DNA of 14,916 bases, taken from positions 1 through 14,916 of the forward strand of contig DAHWFG010000076.1 in assembly GCA_027325115.1 (NCBI GenBank), given 5' to 3'. The number at the start of each line of letters is the position of its first letter. Positions within the stretch are counted from its first letter, which is position 1. A program made the translations under genes and the position numbers. Source of the DNA: JAKBCQ01 sp021807585 (GTDB taxonomy: Bacteria > Planctomycetota > Planctomycetia > Isosphaerales > Isosphaeraceae). Under the pieces are notes generated by a model. That model had not been told where the DNA came from. It saw only the letters and a list, made by a program, of their open reading frames with translations, and searched no databases. Below, piece after piece: positions 14,326 to 14,916 of the stretch.

Positions 14326-14916
14326 GTGCCGCTCAGTATGACGGGTTACGGCGAGGCGAGGATCCAGGGCGAGTCGTGGAGCGCCGCGGTCGAGATCCGC
14401 GCCGTGAACAATCGTCACTTCAAACTGACGTGCAAGCTGAGCGAGCCTTACGCGGTGCTCGAGACCGAGATCGAGCGGCTGGTGCGAGCCGCGGTGCGCC
14501 GCGGGACGGTGATGCTCTCGGCGCGGATCGAACGGCCGAAACGCGCCGACGATTATCGTCTCAACGAGGTGGCGCTTAAAAGCTATTATGATCAATTAAG
14601 CGCCATCAACGGAGGACGACCCGTTGAAGTGGGTGATTTATTGATGTTGCCCGGGGTGGTCGTCGAGGTTCGACCCGAGGCGGGCGACCCGCGCGACGAG
14701 TGGCCGGCGCTTGAACGGGTGGTCGCGGAGGCGCTCGACAAGCTGCAATCGGCACGCTCGGACGAGGGCGCCGCGATGGGACGCGAATTGCTCGAATTAT
14801 CGCGGGCGATTCGCGGACATTTGAACGAGATCGATCGGCGGTCGGGATCGGTCGTCTCGGCGTATCGTGATCGTTTGATCGAGCGCGTGCGGTCGCTCGT
14901 CGCCGAGCACGGGATC
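14326..14916 (+). CDS. yicC: YicC/YloC family endoribonuclease, 3' end outside the window
   Basis: The 197 codons visible encode the N-terminal YicC domain and continue past the right edge without a stop; the family is usually near 290 residues, so about one third, the C-terminal DUF1732 part, is missing. The start GTG-CCG-CTC-AGT-ATG gives MPLSMTGYGEAR, matching the usual S-M-T-G-(F/Y)-G opening. Further family features are EIRAVNNRHFK (~25-35), the LPGVV segment (~110) and RSDEGAAMGREL, which is like the conserved R-x-x-E-G-x-x-(L/M) stretch. Members from E. coli and Bacillus have been described as RNases acting on small RNAs. It follows secG after 99 bp on the same strand; in many planctomycetes and other bacteria the next gene is gmk (from memory), which cannot be checked here. 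Confidence 0.93.
   Translation, partial: MPLSMTGYGEARIQGESWSAAVEIRAVNNRHFKLTCKLSEPYAVLETEIERLVRAAVRRGTVMLSARIERPKRADDYRLNEVALKSYYDQLSAINGGRPVEVGDLLMLPGVVVEVRPEAGDPRDEWPALERVVAEALDKLQSARSDEGAAMGRELLELSRAIRGHLNEIDRRSGSVVSAYRDRLIERVRSLVAEHGI

Overview
The window looks like a planctomycete chromosome segment, most likely Isosphaerales or a relative (inference; no rRNA or marker gene is present to prove it). Supporting signs are a membrane-tethered PknB-type kinase, a small exported protein with the N-terminal planctomycete export motif (RPIVDRLETRVV), the neighbourhood tpiA-secG-yicC, and loosely packed genes with AT-rich gaps in otherwise GC-rich DNA. I see no rRNA, tRNA, CRISPR array, transposase or phage gene.

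Region 1 (1-398) has no convincing gene, but holds ten degenerate 11-bp tandem units at 221-330. Region 2 (399-7394) is a nitrate assimilation unit read from a divergent control region. To the left runs a very large nitrite reductase (about 1000 aa). It carries, in one chain, a siroheme/4Fe-4S nitrite reductase, a rubredoxin-like zinc or iron knuckle, a true Rieske 2Fe-2S domain and an FAD/NAD(P)H reductase module. To the right run nasA (molybdopterin nitrate reductase) and narK (nitrate/nitrite MFS porter). Together they would import nitrate, reduce it to nitrite (NasA) and reduce nitrite to ammonium (NirA fusion), with electrons for the last step probably taken straight from a pyridine nucleotide. 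The 444-bp divergent region contains several strong palindromes, roughly 100 bp upstream of each gene start, which are good operator candidates.

Region 3 (7395-10859) holds an unrecognised membrane-anchored protein, a 552-bp convergent gap with a cluster of stem-loops, and a Ser/Thr kinase with a single C-terminal membrane segment and no extracytoplasmic sensor. Upstream of the kinase lies a divergent gap with at most one doubtful small ORF.

Region 4 (10860-14916) starts with a small exported beta-domain protein. It continues with a co-directional housekeeping run: aroF (DAHP synthase), tpiA (overlapping aroF by one base), secG with a long Ala/Ser/Lys tail, and the first 197 codons of yicC, which runs off the window.
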